Below are positions 63,141 to 64,000 of a stretch of DNA of 64,000 nucleotides, piece by piece; position 1 is the first letter of the stretch, and every line of letters begins with the position of its first letter. The position numbers and the translations under genes are program-made. Under the pieces are notes generated by a model. The model was given only the letters and a program-made list of their open reading frames with translations, was not told the origin of the DNA and did not search any database. Source of the stretch: CAVSJA01 sp963728145 (GTDB lineage Bacteria > Bacteroidota > Bacteroidia > Chitinophagales > Chitinophagaceae); assembly GCA_963728145.1 (NCBI GenBank), contig CAVSJA010000002.1, positions 248,001 through 312,000 on the forward strand, read 5' to 3'.

Positions 63141-63428
63141 ATGAAATCTATAAATATCACTTACAACTGCCCAACCTTAAGAAAGGAGGAACATCTTTTG
63201 CTCGAGCTCGACAGGCTTCCTGGTAGCGAGGAGCGATATGATGCAAAAATCCATCATATTGAACGTAATACTATTTGGGGTGAATTCAAAGTGGCAAGGA
63301 AGGGAAACAGTTGGATAATCGATAATACAACCAGTATGGAGCTGGATAATATTCCACTGGTAACCGGTTGTGACCTGGTTGGATTAAACATAATAGCCGA
63401 AGAAAATGCCCCGAAATCTCCACAATAA
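63141..63428 (+). CDS. Small protein of unknown function
   Basis: 95 residues from the ATG at 63141 (MKSINITYNCPTLRKEEHLL). An upstream in-frame reading consists of translated GGCAATTG repeat and is rejected. Mixed alpha/beta, no signal or metal motif. It is 4 nt upstream of the next gene, so the two probably form an operon. Confidence 0.6.
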   Translation: MKSINITYNCPTLRKEEHLLLELDRLPGSEERYDAKIHHIERNTIWGEFKVARKGNSWIIDNTTSMELDNIPLVTGCDLVGLNIIAEENAPKSPQ

Positions 63429-63432
63429 GTCC

Positions 63433-63921
63433 ATGTCTTCATCGATAGAGAAAACAAATCATAAGCTGGAACTGGATGAAGATCTGAAACTGCATAACCT
63501 GGGTTGGAAAGTGCAAATGATTGGATGGGTGTTGATGGGGCTGATCTTCATTCTTGCCGCCTTGGGTCTCTTTGGATCTGGTCCTTTAAGCAATCGCTCT
63601 ATCAATGAAAAAAATATAAGCCTCGATTATGAATATTTTGGAAGATTTGAGTCTAATACAAAAACAGTCATCCGTTTTCCCGCAAATGCAATATCAACCT
63701 TAGCAATTCCCCTTAGTTATCTCAAAGAGATGAAACTTCAGCAAGTAATACCTGAGCCGCAGGAGAAAAAAATTGAAAACGGAAATTATATAATGTCTTT
63801 CTCTGGTCTGGATGAAGGAAAGATCATTTTATACCTGCTTCCCCAAACATCAGGAGCAGTTCAGACAGTATTTCGTATCAATGAACAGCCATACACAATT
63901 AATCATTTCATATATCCTTAA
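63433..63921 (+). CDS. Membrane protein of unknown function
   Basis: 162 residues from the ATG at 63433 (MSSSIEKTNHKLELDEDLKL). A charged N terminus is followed by one clear helix (~32-52; MIGWVLMGLIFILAALGLFG) and a C-terminal periplasmic or cytosolic beta region. Followed by the YetF-like gene after 3 nt; the pair-plus arrangement suggests a shared membrane function. Confidence 0.65.
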   Translation: MSSSIEKTNHKLELDEDLKLHNLGWKVQMIGWVLMGLIFILAALGLFGSGPLSNRSINEKNISLDYEYFGRFESNTKTVIRFPANAISTLAIPLSYLKEMKLQQVIPEPQEKKIENGNYIMSFSGLDEGKIILYLLPQTSGAVQTVFRINEQPYTINHFIYP

Positions 63922-63924
63922 TTT

Positions 63925-64000
63925 ATGAACCCGGTATTAAGAGGCGCAGCCATTTATATTTTTCTTCTTATCATTTTTCGGATAATGGGAAAAAGAAGCC
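63925..64000 (+). CDS. DUF421/YetF family membrane protein (N-terminal fragment)
   Basis: Only the first 25 codons are inside the window. MNPVLRGAAIYIFLLIIFRI followed by GKRS is the characteristic opening of YetF/DUF421 proteins, whose members bind phospholipid or act in spore and membrane functions. Truncated by the window end. Confidence 0.75.
   Translation, partial: MNPVLRGAAIYIFLLIIFRIMGKRS

Noticed and set aside
1..64000. Prophage, insertion sequence or rRNA operon
   Set aside because: No integrase, transposase, capsid or rRNA sequence was recognisable.

Overview
The window looks like a chromosome segment from a member of the Bacteroidota, most likely Chitinophagaceae. The evidence is gldA (gliding ABC ATPase), a T9SS-type C-terminal sorting domain, a SusC-like plug, a periplasmic-propeller histidine kinase, TAnnTTTG-type promoters, many lipoproteins and moderately AT-rich DNA. 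I see no rRNA, phage, transposase or CRISPR array. Gene content is mostly housekeeping and envelope functions, interrupted by an unusual density of short repeat families.

Layout. 0.5-9 kb: lpxD, a secreted protein, an SDR reductase, 3-hydroxyacyl-CoA dehydrogenase, pheS and a degenerate arginase-fold protein. 9-25 kb: PBP4-type peptidase, a PKD adhesin with a sigma factor and its membrane partner, mutL, a GH3/beta-lactamase fusion, a frameshifted TRIC channel and korA without korB. 25-31 kb: two secreted fibre-like proteins and a NarL/propeller-kinase pair. 31.4-41.2 kb (minus strand): class III nucleotidyl cyclase, HD-PycTM protein, phosphoesterase-BamA fusion, SdiA-regulated-like lipoprotein and GAF protein, resembling a Pycsar-like cyclic-nucleotide module. 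41-50 kb: outer-membrane protein, nth, ftsB-like, eno, gldA and a VIT/VWA/TonB-plug/TPR fusion.

50.8-56.3 kb is the most unusual part. It has a structured leader or ncRNA with terminators, a 147-aa protein, five tRNA genes (Gln, His, Ile, Lys, Asn), a YkuK/RNase H-like protein, tRNA-Lys halves in permuted order (3' half before 5' half), a slipin (SPFH) gene and the RNA ligase gene rtcB. The tRNA-His has its T arm replaced by a palindromic repeat. Slipin and rtcB both carry single-base frameshifts. I read the block as an RNA-repair and spare-tRNA island, possibly a counter to anticodon nucleases; it may be decaying or the sequence may contain errors.

56-64 kb: frameshifted DUF72 gene, AmpD-like amidase, DJ-1/PfpI protein, MFS exporter with a coupled lipoprotein, Fpg/Nei glycosylase, small unknown proteins and the start of a YetF/DUF421 gene.

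Repeats: at least seven families (9-bp GTTGACAGG minisatellite; GGCAATTG words; AGTCAGGAGTC words; GTTTGGG words; GGTTGAAAACC and GGTTCCGAACC palindromes; TCCCG...CGGGA palindromes) plus a ~170-bp palindromic element. Many occur as facing inverted arms beside genes, and some have entered coding sequence or a tRNA.
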